Assembly (NCBI GenBank): GCA_032158295.1
Contig: CM063254.1
Coordinates: forward strand, 18,304,147-18,368,146
Direction of reading: 5' to 3'
From: Pycnopodia helianthoides
Lineage: Eukaryota; Echinodermata; Asteroidea; Forcipulatida; Asteriidae
DNA length: 64,000 nt
A program made the position numbers and the translations under genes. Position 1 is the first letter of the stretch, and every line of letters begins with the position of its first letter. Shown here piece by piece: positions 1 to 12,000 of this stretch. The notes below the pieces were generated by a model. That model was not told the DNA's origin. It was given only the letters and a program-made list of their open reading frames with translations, and did no database searches.

Positions 1-670
1 GTTATTATGACGAAGAAAGTTTTGTAAACTTTTGTAACCACAGTTAATTTTTAAAAATCACCTAGAGTAGTGGTTTAACGATAAACGGTAGGTTTTTGCC
101 AATATGCCAATCATTAAGATAAGCATTAATGCACTAATATGCAAGTCATTTTTGAAGTACAGAAATTTACGAAAATAAACATGATGGGTTAAAACATTTT
201 CCTTCTGTTCATTACGTCAATCTCCTTGTTACCATGTTTGACGAGTCAATCGAGTGGATGCGTTACCACGCATGCATGTCCGAACTTGCTCCCGCGTTAA
301 TTGACTGTGGGGACACACACATCGGGTGACAAAATCCCCTGTGACACACCGACAGTTATCATTTTATTTTATGTTATTTATTTTCTCTTTTTTTTGGGGG
401 GGGGGGAGGGAGAGAAGCAAACTCATTTCGCAACCATCTTCCATTCCCGTTCCATGATCGGATTGATGAAGTAAAGTTGAAATGCGCATTTAGAAAAGGT
501 ACTTTTCCCAATTTTATTTATTATAGAACCCTCTTTATGGGCGAATGAAACTCATTGAATGCACAACTACGCGGGTTTGTTTTTTGCTCTTTTTTTACCG
601 AGTGTTGCACGCATGAGTTTGGTAAATTTCAGGTTCCACTAGTGCTTCAAAATATCGACAAATCTCTCTC
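1..670. other. No gene seen
   Basis: AT-rich intergenic DNA with a G-run at 397-411. No coding, RNA or repeat feature recognised. Confidence 0.6.
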
Positions 671-679
671 CGTGAGATG

Positions 680-1256
680 TAGCCTTGATATCAAGGCTGT
701 GTAGACAAGTACTCTAGCTAAAACTATAGAGCAAGGATACTAAAACCTCAGCCGCCCGAATGCCATACAACCCCAGTCCACCGATAGCCTTGATATCAAG
801 GCTGTGTAGACAAGTACTCTAGCTAAAACTATAGAGCAAGGATACTAAAACCTCAGCCGCCCGAATGCCATACAACCCCAGTCCACCGATAGCCTTGATA
901 TCAAGGCTGTGTAGACAAGTACTCTAGCTAAAACCATAGAGCAAGGATACTAAAACCTCAGCCGCCCGAATGCCATACAACCCCAGTCCCCCGACTGACT
1001 CTAAAAAAAAAAATACGGCTCACGGGCTAGGATTGTGGGCGATAGCGGTGTGTGGACAATAGCGGTGTGTGTGGGGACTGTGGAAACGTACGAGCGTTTG
1101 TGTGCTTCCTTGGGCGAGAGCGTGGTGTGCTGTTTAAAGACAGTCGGGGGGACCTGAACAGGAGTTGCATTGCATTCGGGCATCGCATTCGTGCGGCTGT
1201 GGTTATGCACATTTTTAGCTTTATAGTAAGCAAACACAGCCTTGCAATCAAGGCTA
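680..1256. mobile_element. Mutator-like nonautonomous element, copy 1 (9-bp target duplication)
   Basis: It begins TAGCCTTGATATCAAGGC and ends GCCTTGCAATCAAGGCTA as inverted termini. The 9-mer CGTGAGATG flanks it at 671-679 and 1257-1265. A 105-bp subterminal block is present three times in tandem (681, 786, 891). No transposase. Nine-base duplications are typical of MuDR-type elements; the superfamily is inferred from that alone. Confidence 0.85.
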
Positions 1257-1789
1257 CGTGAGATGTCACACCTGTACTTCTTATTCGCAATGTATTACAA
1301 GAAGCGGATCTTCGGGGACACTATAACGAATTGTGTTTTAAAAAATATTTTAATTAAAGAGGAAAAAAATACCACAATTTGCCCAAAATTACAATATTGA
1401 TGACGAAATTGTCTCTTAAGTGAAACCTGTGACGAATTTCTAAAGCACATTTTTTGTTCAGAGTAGTGTAAACCCTTCGAAAAACAAAATCGTCACTGAC
1501 TAAAAATAAACACGGATAATAAAGTGCTTTTGACGCATTATTTCAAATACTCTCCTTCGCCCGTCTAAAACGCCCCCCCCCCCCAAGGAAGTTACCGCCC
1601 ATCGAAACGGTCAAACTGGATAGCAGTTTGATCCGGTTTGCTGAACTCCGCGAACAGTAAGACTTAAGCTTGCAATGAACTGGAATGTGGGACGTGTCAG
1701 GGACGATCTTTTGATTAAACAAGATGGAAAGCAGACAGAAACCATGTTTAGATGATTAAAAAGTATATTAAAAGAAACCTGCACAAAAT

Positions 1790-1850
1790 TAGTTATTGGC
1801 CTGACGTTTCGACCCTAGCAGAGTCTTTCTCGAAGGCTGAATGACAAGAC
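1790..1850. repeat. Penelope-like terminal motif, fragment
   Basis: It contains GACGTTTCGACCCTAGCAGA followed by GTCTTTCTCGAAGGCT, repeated nearly exactly at about 39065-39108. GAAACGTC motifs like this resemble those I associate with Penelope-like retroelement ends; tentative. Confidence 0.4.
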
Positions 1851-1857
1851 AACACAC

Positions 1858-2130
1858 TGTAGCCCTTTTCACATTGCATCTCTTATCCCCGTGGAATACA
1901 GCCCCAGGGAGGCCCCGGGTTTTGTTTTTACCCTACGGTTACCCCAGCGCACTTTCACACTTTCCCTGCCTAGGTCCCTATTCCACAGTGTTCCTGTTGC
2001 ATGTTTCAAAAGTACCCCGGGGTTTACCGCTTACCCCTACTCCGGAGCAGGGGTGGCTATTCCCCGGGGTATGCCCACTTGCCGGGGCAGACAGGGGGTA
2101 AAGGGATCATAGTGTGAAAAGGCCGACCGT
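1858..2130. repeat. GC-rich inverted-repeat segment
   Basis: CCCTTTTCACATT at the left is mirrored by AGTGTGAAAAGG at the right, and GTGGAATA by TATTCCAC. The middle is rich in CCCCGGGG palindromes. It looks like a short foldback element; no coding support. Confidence 0.4.
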
Positions 2131-2662
2131 TATTCCACGGGGTTGCCCACGGGGAACAGAGTAGTGGAAATACATGAATAGAGAGAGTGGCGAGAGCAAA
2201 GCAAGAAGCATTTAGAAAGAGCAGGGGGAAGCAGGGATTATGGAGACAAAGGGGGGGGGGGTTGGAGGGAAGAGGATGGCTAGACCACAAGAAGTTGGAA
2301 ATACAAAGGACAAAATGGAAGGTTGGAAGAAAAGTAAATAATTAGTTAATAGGGCAGACTTAAAAATATGGATATTTGTGGGGGAAAGGGAGAAGGCAAA
2401 GACAAAAGGTTACCTGTGCAAACAAACCCTTAGGTTTTGTTTGTGGCTGGTCAGGTATGGCAAAAACACCTCTAATGAGCAAGCCTTGATCTCCGGACGA
2501 AACGGTTCAGTCGCATTTTTCCCCACTTTAGCTATTTACATCCCTTTGCATGTGACGTCACACTTTCGTCACAGCGCCCTCACTGAGACAAAAGGAGGCG
2601 GCTCATTGGACGATAGGCTGTTCTTGACGCGTACAAATGTGCGCGTGAACTCAACGTACCAG

Positions 2663-2910
2663 GGCCCAATTTCATGGAGCTGCTTAAGCACAAAATTGTG
2701 CTTAAGCAACAAAATCATTGCTTAGTAAAATAAGACTACCGGCCAAGACTGTACACTCAATTGTTATGCTAAGTAAACAACAGCTAAATACCAGTCACAA
2801 GCAATGTATAAGGCATAAAATTTTGGCCAGTAACATGTGTAAAATAAGCAAGCTATTTTCATGTTTAAGCAAATTTTTTACTTAAGCAGCTCCATGAAAT
2901 TGGGCCCAGC
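2663..2910. mobile_element. GGCCCAATTTCAT-type MITE
   Basis: The inverted ends GGCCCAATTTCATGGAGCTG and its complement enclose about 250 bp with no coding potential. A 3-bp CAG stands on each side. The same family recurs at 4475, 18175, 37255, about 39925 and 58700. Confidence 0.8.
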
Positions 2911-2912
2911 AG

Positions 2913-4170
2913 TGCTGGGCGATATACATTGACCCCTTGCACGACGTTGAACGCACCTCTGCACAATGTGCGCGTCTACCCCTTTGTGTACACACTTTTT
3001 GGCTCTCAAAACGAACTCCGTGCATAGCATGTGCATCGTCCTGACGGACTGGGTGTGTGGAAAAGGGATAGCCGCAAAGACAGCCTTGCTCAAGGCTCCG
3101 AATCACCAGTAGTTGGTGCTGAAAGGGGGCGACATTGTAACTGAAGAATTGCTTTGATGTGGGAGTCGTGAGCACTATTTTTTCTGCTTAAAAGTTGTTG
3201 TTTTTAAACTGATTAAAGGAAAGCTATAAATTCAACAGACATTTCTTCAGCATGACAGAAGTACAAACTAACTTTTACACGGCTTTCGACTTCGAAATTG
3301 ATAGATCATTTATTTGATTGCTCCTCTATACATTTGTACAATGTATACTTATACAACATTTCAGATTGAACAGCGTAAACCTTTGGACGGCGCTTTCTCG
3401 TCTTAGGGAATTCATTTCTCGATAAAACGTTCGAAACAGCGTCGGTGTGATCGTGCCCGTAGATTCCCACGGTGCAACTTGCTGCTCCATTACAATACCA
3501 TTCGTACATCTTTATCAACTCCTATTACACAGTAATATTAATTGAACAATATTCTTGCAATTTTTTTTGATAGTAAGTTTAATCTTGTTTAGTTATGTTT
3601 TAAGGCCGGGAATGGACGGTGATAAACTGATTTTTTTGATTAACTTTCCCTACATGGTATACAGCTAAACAAAGCATCATATTTATTTCATTACTGGCAA
3701 GTTTTTATTTATTAAAAAAAAAATTATGGGATAATAATTATCACTTTGTGCCACTCTATGTCAAAACTTGAATTTATTTGCTCGTCAAATAGATGAAAAA
3801 ACAAAATATTTCAAAAAAGACCTCATTTAAGATCCCCTCAGGCTGATTTCACGAAGACCTACGATTCCTCTTCAATGCGTATCAATCTTAATTGCTAAGG
3901 AAAGTAACTTCTCACAATACAAATCACTATGGTGATATTGGCAACTCATCTTAACCCTGGTGCTGTCTGACCATTCAGTACCATTCACTGTGGTTTTGAA
4001 TGATAGATAAACTATGCCAGCCTGCAATATGATACCATGAGGGAATGCATGTACACAGTACACAGTTAGTTCTGTGCACAGTTGTCCCACCATACACAAC
4101 CTTGGCAGTCGAATGGTTTCAAATGGTTGGTCAACTCACTGGAAAATGTTGCCAAGAGTCACTGACAGTA
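2913..4170. other. No gene seen
   Basis: Intergenic. Around 3840-3970 and 5575-5680 are related copies of a short repeat (GCTAAG...CACAATAC...CAACTCATCTTAA). Nothing coding recognised. Confidence 0.55.
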
Positions 4171-4744
4171 AGAGGATACACTTGTTGGTAATTTTCAAAG
4201 ACTAGTATCCTTACTTGGTGTATCTCAACATTATGCATAAAATAACAAACCTGTGAAAATTAGGGCTTAATTAGTCGTCGAAGTTGCACGAAATTAATGA
4301 AAGAAAAAACCACCCTTGTTGCAGAGAATTGAGTGCTTTCAAACGCCTGAGAAAGGCTGCATGCCTGAAGCCTTTTCTCAGATTCAAATATTTTAGTGGG
4401 AAATTAATCCCCCTCTCAAAAACTACATTACTTCAGAGGGAGTCGTTTCTCACAATGTTGTATACTATCAGCAGGGCCCAACTTCATAGAGCTGCTTAAG
4501 CACAAAAAGTAGCTAAGCACAACAAAATTATGCTTACCACAATAAGGTTACCAGCCAAACTACCATACCAAATGTACAATTTGTGACTGGTATCCTGCTC
4601 ATTTATGTATAGCAGGTAATTGTTAAGCAATATTTTCTGCTTAAGCAGCTCTATGAAATTGGGCCCAGCTCTCGGGTGCTCTTTACTAAGTAAATTTTTA
4701 TGGTAATGTATTTCTTGAGTAATTACCAAAAGTATCCACTGCCT
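4171..4744. mobile_element. TTAA-type MITE (GACACTGGACAC family), old copy with nested MITE
   Basis: The right end CTGCCT-TTAA at 4739-4748 and the interior (TTGGTGTATCTCAACAT, AACAAACCTGTGAAAATT) match the copies at 50503, 52906 and 63140. The left end is worn. A GGCCCAA-type MITE lies inside at about 4475-4669, flanked by CAG. Confidence 0.7.
4475..4669. mobile_element. GGCCCAA-type MITE nested in a TTAA-type MITE
   Basis: The inverted ends GGCCCAACTTCATAGAGCTG ... AAATTGGGCC interrupt the sequence ATCAGCAG|CTCTCG of the host element. Uninterrupted copies read ATCAACAGCTCTCC, so CAG was duplicated on insertion. Confidence 0.8.
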
Positions 4745-4748
4745 TTAA

Positions 4749-5370
4749 GATGAGTTTTAGTGCTTTGTGAAATCAAACCTGGACTCGACTGTGTAACCAG
4801 TTGCCCCTGATTAATTCAAACTCAAGAATCAACGTATCTCTTGAAGTGAAAAGAACTCGTAGTCGACCAAAACAACAGGCACTTTAGGATAAATTTACTC
4901 TTGTAAAAAATTATATAATTTTATTTTTTAGGAAAACATTTATCTACGGGTGTCTCAAAGTGCTTAAAATTATCTTTAGACAGGTTTTTTTTCTAAAGAT
5001 CATCTTAACGAGAGATAAATCTATATTTCCCCCCACTGATTAAAACTTTTCTTTAGAAATTACTGTGAGTTTTCATCCTGTTATCACCAGACATGATATT
5101 TATAATTTAAAAAGACCAGTTGCCAAAGTTCTTTGAGTATTTTCATTTTGAGGCTGTGTCCACTTTGTGGATGAATTTACCTCAGTTGTTATCATTAGAT
5201 TTCATAATTACAGTACTATCATGATTGACATTCAATTGTCCTGCAGATTCGACAGCATGAAACGCCTCATATGATGAATGAACCCCCCTTCTCATGAATG
5301 GACTAACCCTTCCTATAGTACAGAGTCAACGCCGCAAAAAGAAACCATCCAACTTTGGCGTTGTTTTCTC
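4749..5370. other. No gene seen
   Basis: AT-rich intergenic sequence downstream of HOGA1; nothing recognised. Confidence 0.55.
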
Positions 5371-5374
5371 AAGA

Positions 5375-5560
5375 GTATCCGGGTTCGAATCCCGGCCATG
5401 ACATTTGTGTCCTTGAGCAAGAGACTTTACTATAATTGCTTCTCTTCACCCAGGAGTAGATGGGTACCTGCGAGGGCAGAGATTGTTGATGTGATTGATT
5501 AGCAACCTGTATGCCCATCTGGCTGCCGGTGCTGAATACTCCTAAGGAGTTGAGATGGTT
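5375..5560 (+). repeat. tRNA-derived SINE, family B
   Basis: The B-box GGGTTCGAATCCCGG is followed by the family body TTGTGTCCTTGAGCAAGA, CTTCTCTTCACCCAGGAGTA and GGGTACCTGCGAGGGCAGAG. The A-box end is worn. Other copies are near 8915, 17580, 24225, 41995, 45690 and 62855. Confidence 0.75.
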
Positions 5561-5944
5561 ACAGGGGCCGATTTTCCAGTCTTAATTCGCTAAGCAAAGT
5601 GTCACAATACAAACCACGATGGTAATACTGACAACTCATCTTAATTTATATCTTTGTGCTTTGTGAAATCCAGCCCAGGGATTGCTTAGGGCCTGATGAA
5701 CAGCTGATTTTATTGAAACTGAAAGGCGCCTTGAGTGGCCTACATGGCCTGAAAAAGCGCATAATATACACTTGGTATTATTATTCATTATTACTTTTCT
5801 GCGCATTTGATCAGGGCATTCATTACACAATCAAACAACTGACGGCTCATGTCTTGCAAACAAAGTTGAATCACCGTACGAACTCGGAGAGAGAGAGACA
5901 GAGAGAGAAAGGTACCAGCATTGGAACGACCTGTTAATTTTTGT

Positions 5945-6093
5945 CTATATGAATCCGTTTTCAACGAAGGCCTGGCGGAGTTTGGCCTTTTGTGCATCAG
6001 ACGCTGGTTGCAGGGGGATCTAACCGGTCCCCCGTAGAAACCAAACCACTCCATGGCAACCTTTAGACCCGGCACTCCGAATTTGGCAGTTAC
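5945..6093 (-). CDS. HOGA1: HOGA1 exon 7 (last), frameshifted near the end
   Basis: After the acceptor CTTACACAG it reads [20 protein letters not shown] and then GGPVRSP, as in the family. At a run of five C on the coding strand (five G at 6013-6017) the frame slips. The intended C-terminus, starting [14 protein letters not shown] and ending NGFI with TAG at 5945-5947, lies one frame over. As sequenced, the ORF instead runs on to a stop at 5791. One missing base in the run explains this; a true polymorphism or loss cannot be excluded. Confidence 0.9.
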
Positions 6094-9000
6094 CTGTGTA
6101 AGAGTCAAGACAAATAAATTGTAAAAATGTCACGGTAGCTATACGGACAGCTCTTGATGGTATCCTAGAGTTCCTTGCTCTATGATGGTATAGACAAGAC
6201 ACCTCATCATGGCAGTGGGCAGACAGTATAAAGGAACATGCACCCAGCATAACACACACTGTGCAGGCCCTGAATTGCACACTGAGGTCAGCCGCGGGGG
6301 CCATGGCGGTGCCCCCTTCAAAAGTTTCCCATAGACTAGAAATATTCCAAGTGCCCTTTTCACAATGAAAATAGCCTTGCCCTCTCATCCAAAGATGAAA
6401 TTCCAGGCCGGACTGTGCCCAATAAAGAGGCGAGAGTGAATCTTGACAAAAAAACGTCTGAAACTTGGATCCAGATCTTAGGAGGTCCGGTTGAAGTGAT
6501 GGTTTTTCCACCTTTTGAGAACCCTGTCCGCTCAAATTCACAAAAATCATCAGGATCAAACCACTTAGAATGCTCCAGATTGCATCTAGTGAGGCTTTTA
6601 AAACCAAAGACAAACACAAGTAGAAAGCATTCCGTGAACCTTGTTTCAATTCAGCGTGCTTTGCCCAACAGTTTTGCAAAAATCCTGGGGAGAACCCTAC
6701 AGACGTTTCTGAGGAAAGGGCATAATGCAGATGGACAGACCACATAGATTTGGTTTGATCGAAAGGAAAGAAGAAAGAATTATTTATATATTATTGTTTA
6801 GGCGGGTGGTCAGGTCCGCTTAGTGGTATCTTTCCTTGCCTTCCACCTCTAGGACTCTGGTTCGAATCCCGCCGGGGGGGGGGGGGGGCACTACGTGGAT
6901 TGGGTGTTCAGTCCCTGCCTGATTGTGTGGGTTTTCCCTGGAATAATTATCTGTGGTTTTCCTCCCACGTCTTAAACTGAGACTTCCTTCCTTTACTTCA
7001 TGTTCTTTGCTAGTATGGTGATAAGGCTTAAAAACCAGAACTAATAAACAACTAACTAAAATGTATGAATACACGCTGTATGAGGTGGACGATCGGAAAC
7101 CTACACATTGGAATCTCTTAATTCCACAATTGTGCAACATGATGCGGTTGGTACTCAGGGGTTTCTGCCTCATTTGAAAACCTTAAATTTTCGTCCACAT
7201 CTTAATTTTATTTTTCTAATTCGAGTAATAAACCACAAGGGAAATTGACTGGGTAAGCATTAAAGGAACATTACAGAATTGGTTTTGCTCATAAAGCAGT
7301 TGCTGGCAGTGTAAGCACTTTATATAATCCACCATATACATAAACTGACAAACCTGTAGAAGTTTGAGATCGATCGGTTTATCGAACATGTAAGTAATGT
7401 AATCTTTTTTAAACCAAAGCTGAAAGACGAATGTTGCGATCAAGCCCTATTTGTTAGTACAAGGTACAGAATGACAATAACTATTTACACAATAGAGCTA
7501 CATTATTGATAGTCGAATCTTTTGTAAACAGGAAGAGGTGACCGGACGTTGTTAGGTCAGGGGGAATGGTCCAATGCGCATGTTTGTACGTCAGCCCATC
7601 CCAGCACCTTTGGATGAGGCGCTGGGACTCAGTGTAGCCTTTGGTCAGCAACAACGCAGTGCCAGAATAGTACATCACAACGTCAACAAAAAAAAAGGAA
7701 AGAAGAAAAAAAAGTAACAAAATCAGAGCCCCCCTTTAAACTCACCTATATTGCCATTACGTTACACTAGTACAGAAGAACAACTTGGTTAATTACTTAC
7801 GGCACTGTTGGGTTCAATTAATCGGTGTTGCAATTTCTTGGCTTCGTCCAATCTACCCGTCTTGAAAAGGTCATGGAGCTGGCACATCTCTTCTCCGAGA
7901 ACGTTAGCAAGAGCCGACACAGTTCCGACTGCACCTGGTGATTAGGAGAAATCAGGGTGGGGGGTAAGCACAACTAATTAAGTACATGCCTCTCCTAAAG
8001 ATTCCAAGCCTGGAATTCTAGCCTTATGAACAAGGTTTGGAATCACGGTGAGTTCGCACAAACAACAGAACAACTTCCTTGAGACAAACTTTGACGTAAT
8101 ACCATAGAGCTATATATATTGACTAGAGCGCTAACACCCCGTTATACATGCACTAAGGTTTTGAAGCCGTGTGGGCGCATCCATGTTTATGTACAAACCA
8201 ATACAAAAGCTTGAAATTTTGTACGGCAATTGTACGGCTATTTGCATGATAAAGCGTTTGTTCTTTTCTATGCGTATCGAACCAGATATGCAGCAAATGA
8301 GAACGCACAATCTGCTAGAGCGTACAAACTGCGAGCGTCATGTGCGTCATGTTTAACATGTGCGTTTGCGCGTATACGTTTTTTTTTTTTGAGTTCGTCA
8401 TTCTTGCCGGCATATTGTGTATCCTTTAAGCAGATTTCGTTTTTTTCCCCTTGACATCTTGAAGCATTGAATCCTCCCAAACAAGGCTTTAGTTCGACTC
8501 AGCATTTTTCCTAAGACGTAAGTAACAACATCAGAGAATCACCTGCTACATATTTTTTTAAGACATCGCTAAAATCACCTGTTTACAAGAGCAATGATCG
8601 TTAGATTAAATATGGCGCGTACGTAAGCGCGCACGCCGAATGCAAAATTTTCGCGGCCATGTGTGCTCTCTTAAAATTAAAATCGTTCCGTAGTCACGCA
8701 ACACATCAAACATGTCTGCGCCCAGGGTGGCTTCTAAACTCAGAGCAAGTTAGCGCTCTAGTCAATATATATAGCTCTATGCGTAATACTCAAGTCTTCC
8801 AGCCAGTGTCAGTACAAAGCTGTTTACAGAAACACCGGGGTTAACCCCCCTACTCTTCCACGATAACAATTCTGGGGTTTTTTTTCTGGCACTATCAATC
8901 CTGGTATGCGGGAACTACGGCTTCATGAAGGACATAGCAATTACGATAAAGTATCTTGCTCAAGGACAGAAGTGCCACCACCAGGACTCGAACCCACACT

Positions 9001-12000
9001 CTGCTGATCAGTTGCTCGGCCACATCACACCACATTTTTATTTTGGAATTGTTTTTTTTTTTTTTCAAAGTTGAGCTTTGAATCATGGCAACAGGATCCT
9101 GAACAGTCTTGTCTCTGGAAAAGCTCTGTCGCCATCCACAAAGAAATTATTTAAACGATGAACATTTTTGAAAAACCGAAGGGCGGGGATGAAATGTTAT
9201 CTTACCAACTGATAAAGATGCAAGGAAGAATCCTGCGGAACCAGCAAGCACCTGGAAATGATTATCTTGTGTTTTGTGAACTATGACTCCAATCTTGGTA
9301 ACCTGGAAAGACACAGAAGGACATCCAATCAATTCCATTACAAATCCTTCCAAACAGAAATGCTATACACATACAGTCCATGTACCAGGGGTTGAGAGGA
9401 GAGGCACAGCTGACAAAAATAGTCTGAAACTGGGATCCAGATCTTAGGAGGTACATTGAAATGATGGCATTTCCACCTGCTGGTAAACCACTGGAGTTAT
9501 AGATTCCAAGGAGCAGTATCCTCAGCAATAGAGAAGCAGATTCAGAGAGTCCGACTTACTTGATTTAGAAACAAAAATATAGCATTTTTATTGTTTACCA
9601 GGCTGACTTTCAAAAGTCTAAAATCGCTAAAAAGTATGCATTTATTTCCGTTTACCAGGCAGACTTTCAAAAGTCTAAAATCACTAAAAATATAGCATTT
9701 ATTTCCGTTTACCAGGCAGACTTTCAAAAGTCTAAAATCACTAAAAAGTATAGCATTTTTTCCGTTTACCAGGCAGACTTTCAAAAGTCTAAAATCCTAA
9801 AAAGTATAGCATTTTTTTCCGTTTACCAGGCAGACTTTCAAAAGTCTAAAATCGCTAAAAAGTATAGCATTTTTTTCCGTTTACCAGGCAGACTTTCAAA
9901 AGTCTAAAATCGCTAAAAGTATAGCATTTTTTCGTTTACCAGCAGACTTTCAAAAATCTAAAATCAGTAAAAAGTCTGAACTTTCTCATCCCTGAGGTAC
10001 TCCTTCGACAGAACTGAAATCCTCCAATGATGGAAACACTGTCCAAATAATGACTTCAACATTTTGTTTATCTAGATTTATTGATATTTTATAAATATAA
10101 ATAGGCAGAGGGACACCCTGTGCGGTGTCACTTGCATTTTTGCAAGACTGTTTTGTTATTTTTGTCAAGAAGTCCTAATCCACTGTTTGTGTTTGTCCTT
10201 AGTCTATTAGTGTCTGCTGATACTTTTTTTGTGAACATGGCCGTGCATTAAGATCTTCTATTATGTTTTGTTCATTAGTGGCTCGACTCGACCATGGACC
10301 AATTCTTGGCGTCGGATCACTCGGCTCGTGCGCCGATGAAGAACGCAGCCAGCTGCGTGAATCAGTGTGACCTCCACGGCTCACTTAAAGGGAGGGTATA
10401 CCTTTGGTTATTTCTCCAAAAATTAACGGCCATAAAAACATGTTGAGAATAAATTCCCTTCAAAGGAATGTCGTTTTAGACAGAGGGATTCAAAAACCTT
10501 TCAATCTGAGAAAAGTTTCTGCATGAATTGCATTTCTCAGATTGTGTATTCCAATTATGGATTATTCTTCCTACACATGGACACTAACTGCTACCACCTT
10601 TTGAAATGAAATTGTTCACAGGTTGGTTTATAGTTTTTTTTTTATAGGATTAATACAATCGAATGGTTTCAAAAAACCAAAGGTATACTTTGCCTTTAAT
10701 GTTCTGTTTTATCTGTCTCAATGCATATAGATGCATATTATTAGTGTAGAGGCCATGGGTTTTTACTACCCCCCTTAATTTTTTGGTTTCATTATGTCTT
10801 GTGTTATCTTGACGACTACTATTTCATGCAAGTTACGTTTTATACAAGTTGGTGTGTTCCAACATGAAACAGCAGTTGAGTTATGCAACATCCTGGAGAT
10901 AGAGAACTGGTGAGTTGGCACTCAATGCCCCTTCAAGCCCCTTCTTGAAGAGAACATGAGTAGACCAACCCACAAGTTTCATTTGTGTTTCTTCTCCAGG
11001 AGTCAAACCCCCACAATATTAATGTACCTCCGAAGGTGAAGCTTTCCATTCATTTTGGGCGGGCAACATTAGGGATCATTGCCTACAAGCTCTGCTTCTA
11101 AAATGAATCCCTATGCAGTGTCATATTTGTTTGCATCAAGTTCTTAAAATCTATACTGTGAAAGGTATATTTTTGTATTGATCTCGTTTGATTGATATTT
11201 TCATTTTTGTTTGTTTTGATACTGTGGAAAAATAAATGAAACCTTGAACCATGACTTCCGTAGATAGAATGATAGTCCTGAACTTTGTCCTTAATCCACG
11301 TGAAACACGCAGAACACGTGTCGGGGAGGGTTTCTCATCCATAGCATGTCTAGCTTTTCCTGAAGGCCTTCATGGCTAAAGACAAAGCACGCAAGTGAGC
11401 GGCGAAGCCAAGTGGCCTTCTCCAACTTTGATTTCGCATGTTTTTGTTGTTGTCAATCATTCATAAAGATTTGAACATAAACCGTTCTCTTTTTTATGCA
11501 AGATTAGTAAAGTGCTGAAAGGTTTAACCAATCACAATGCATAACAGGTTAATGTACTCTGACCTGGGAGGGTAGCAACAAATCAAGAAATAAAGAAAAC
11601 ATTAGAAATTCCTAACAAGTTGGAAAAGGCGTGTTTAGTCTCTGGTTCAAGTCCCTTGGCGGCTACACAGCTGTCTAAGCCAAAAAGGCCTTGACGAAAA
11701 GCATAGCGTGACAAATTTTAGAAACCTCAAACTGCAAACTCAAACAACAACTGCATCTGTCCAAACTTTCAAGGCATTCGGTAAACCAAAACCTACAAAT
11801 TTCAACACTAAGAAAACAAACTTGAAGAGGCCCCAAGGCCAAATTCAGTTTTGTGATGCACTCATTTTTTCAAAAGATAGAGCCCTTTTGAAGATGGATA
11901 CAAACAAAGTTTCTAACCTCAAATTAAAACAATGTCAAATGCACTGAGTTTGATACCCTTAAAGTGCATGTTTTCTCTAACATCAAATTAAAACAATGTA

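Noticed and set aside
6020..6745. A 241-codon minus-strand open frame next to HOGA1 exon 7
   Set aside because: It overlaps exon 7 in another frame, crosses its acceptor and runs through a dispersed repeat. No family similarity.
7481..7720. An extra HOGA1 exon between exons 6 and 7
   Set aside because: Exons 6 and 7 join in phase and match the human protein without a gap (PNSA|VTAKF).
10301..10372. A functional 5.8S rRNA gene
   Set aside because: Only the 5' half is present, with substitutions and no 18S, ITS or 28S around it.
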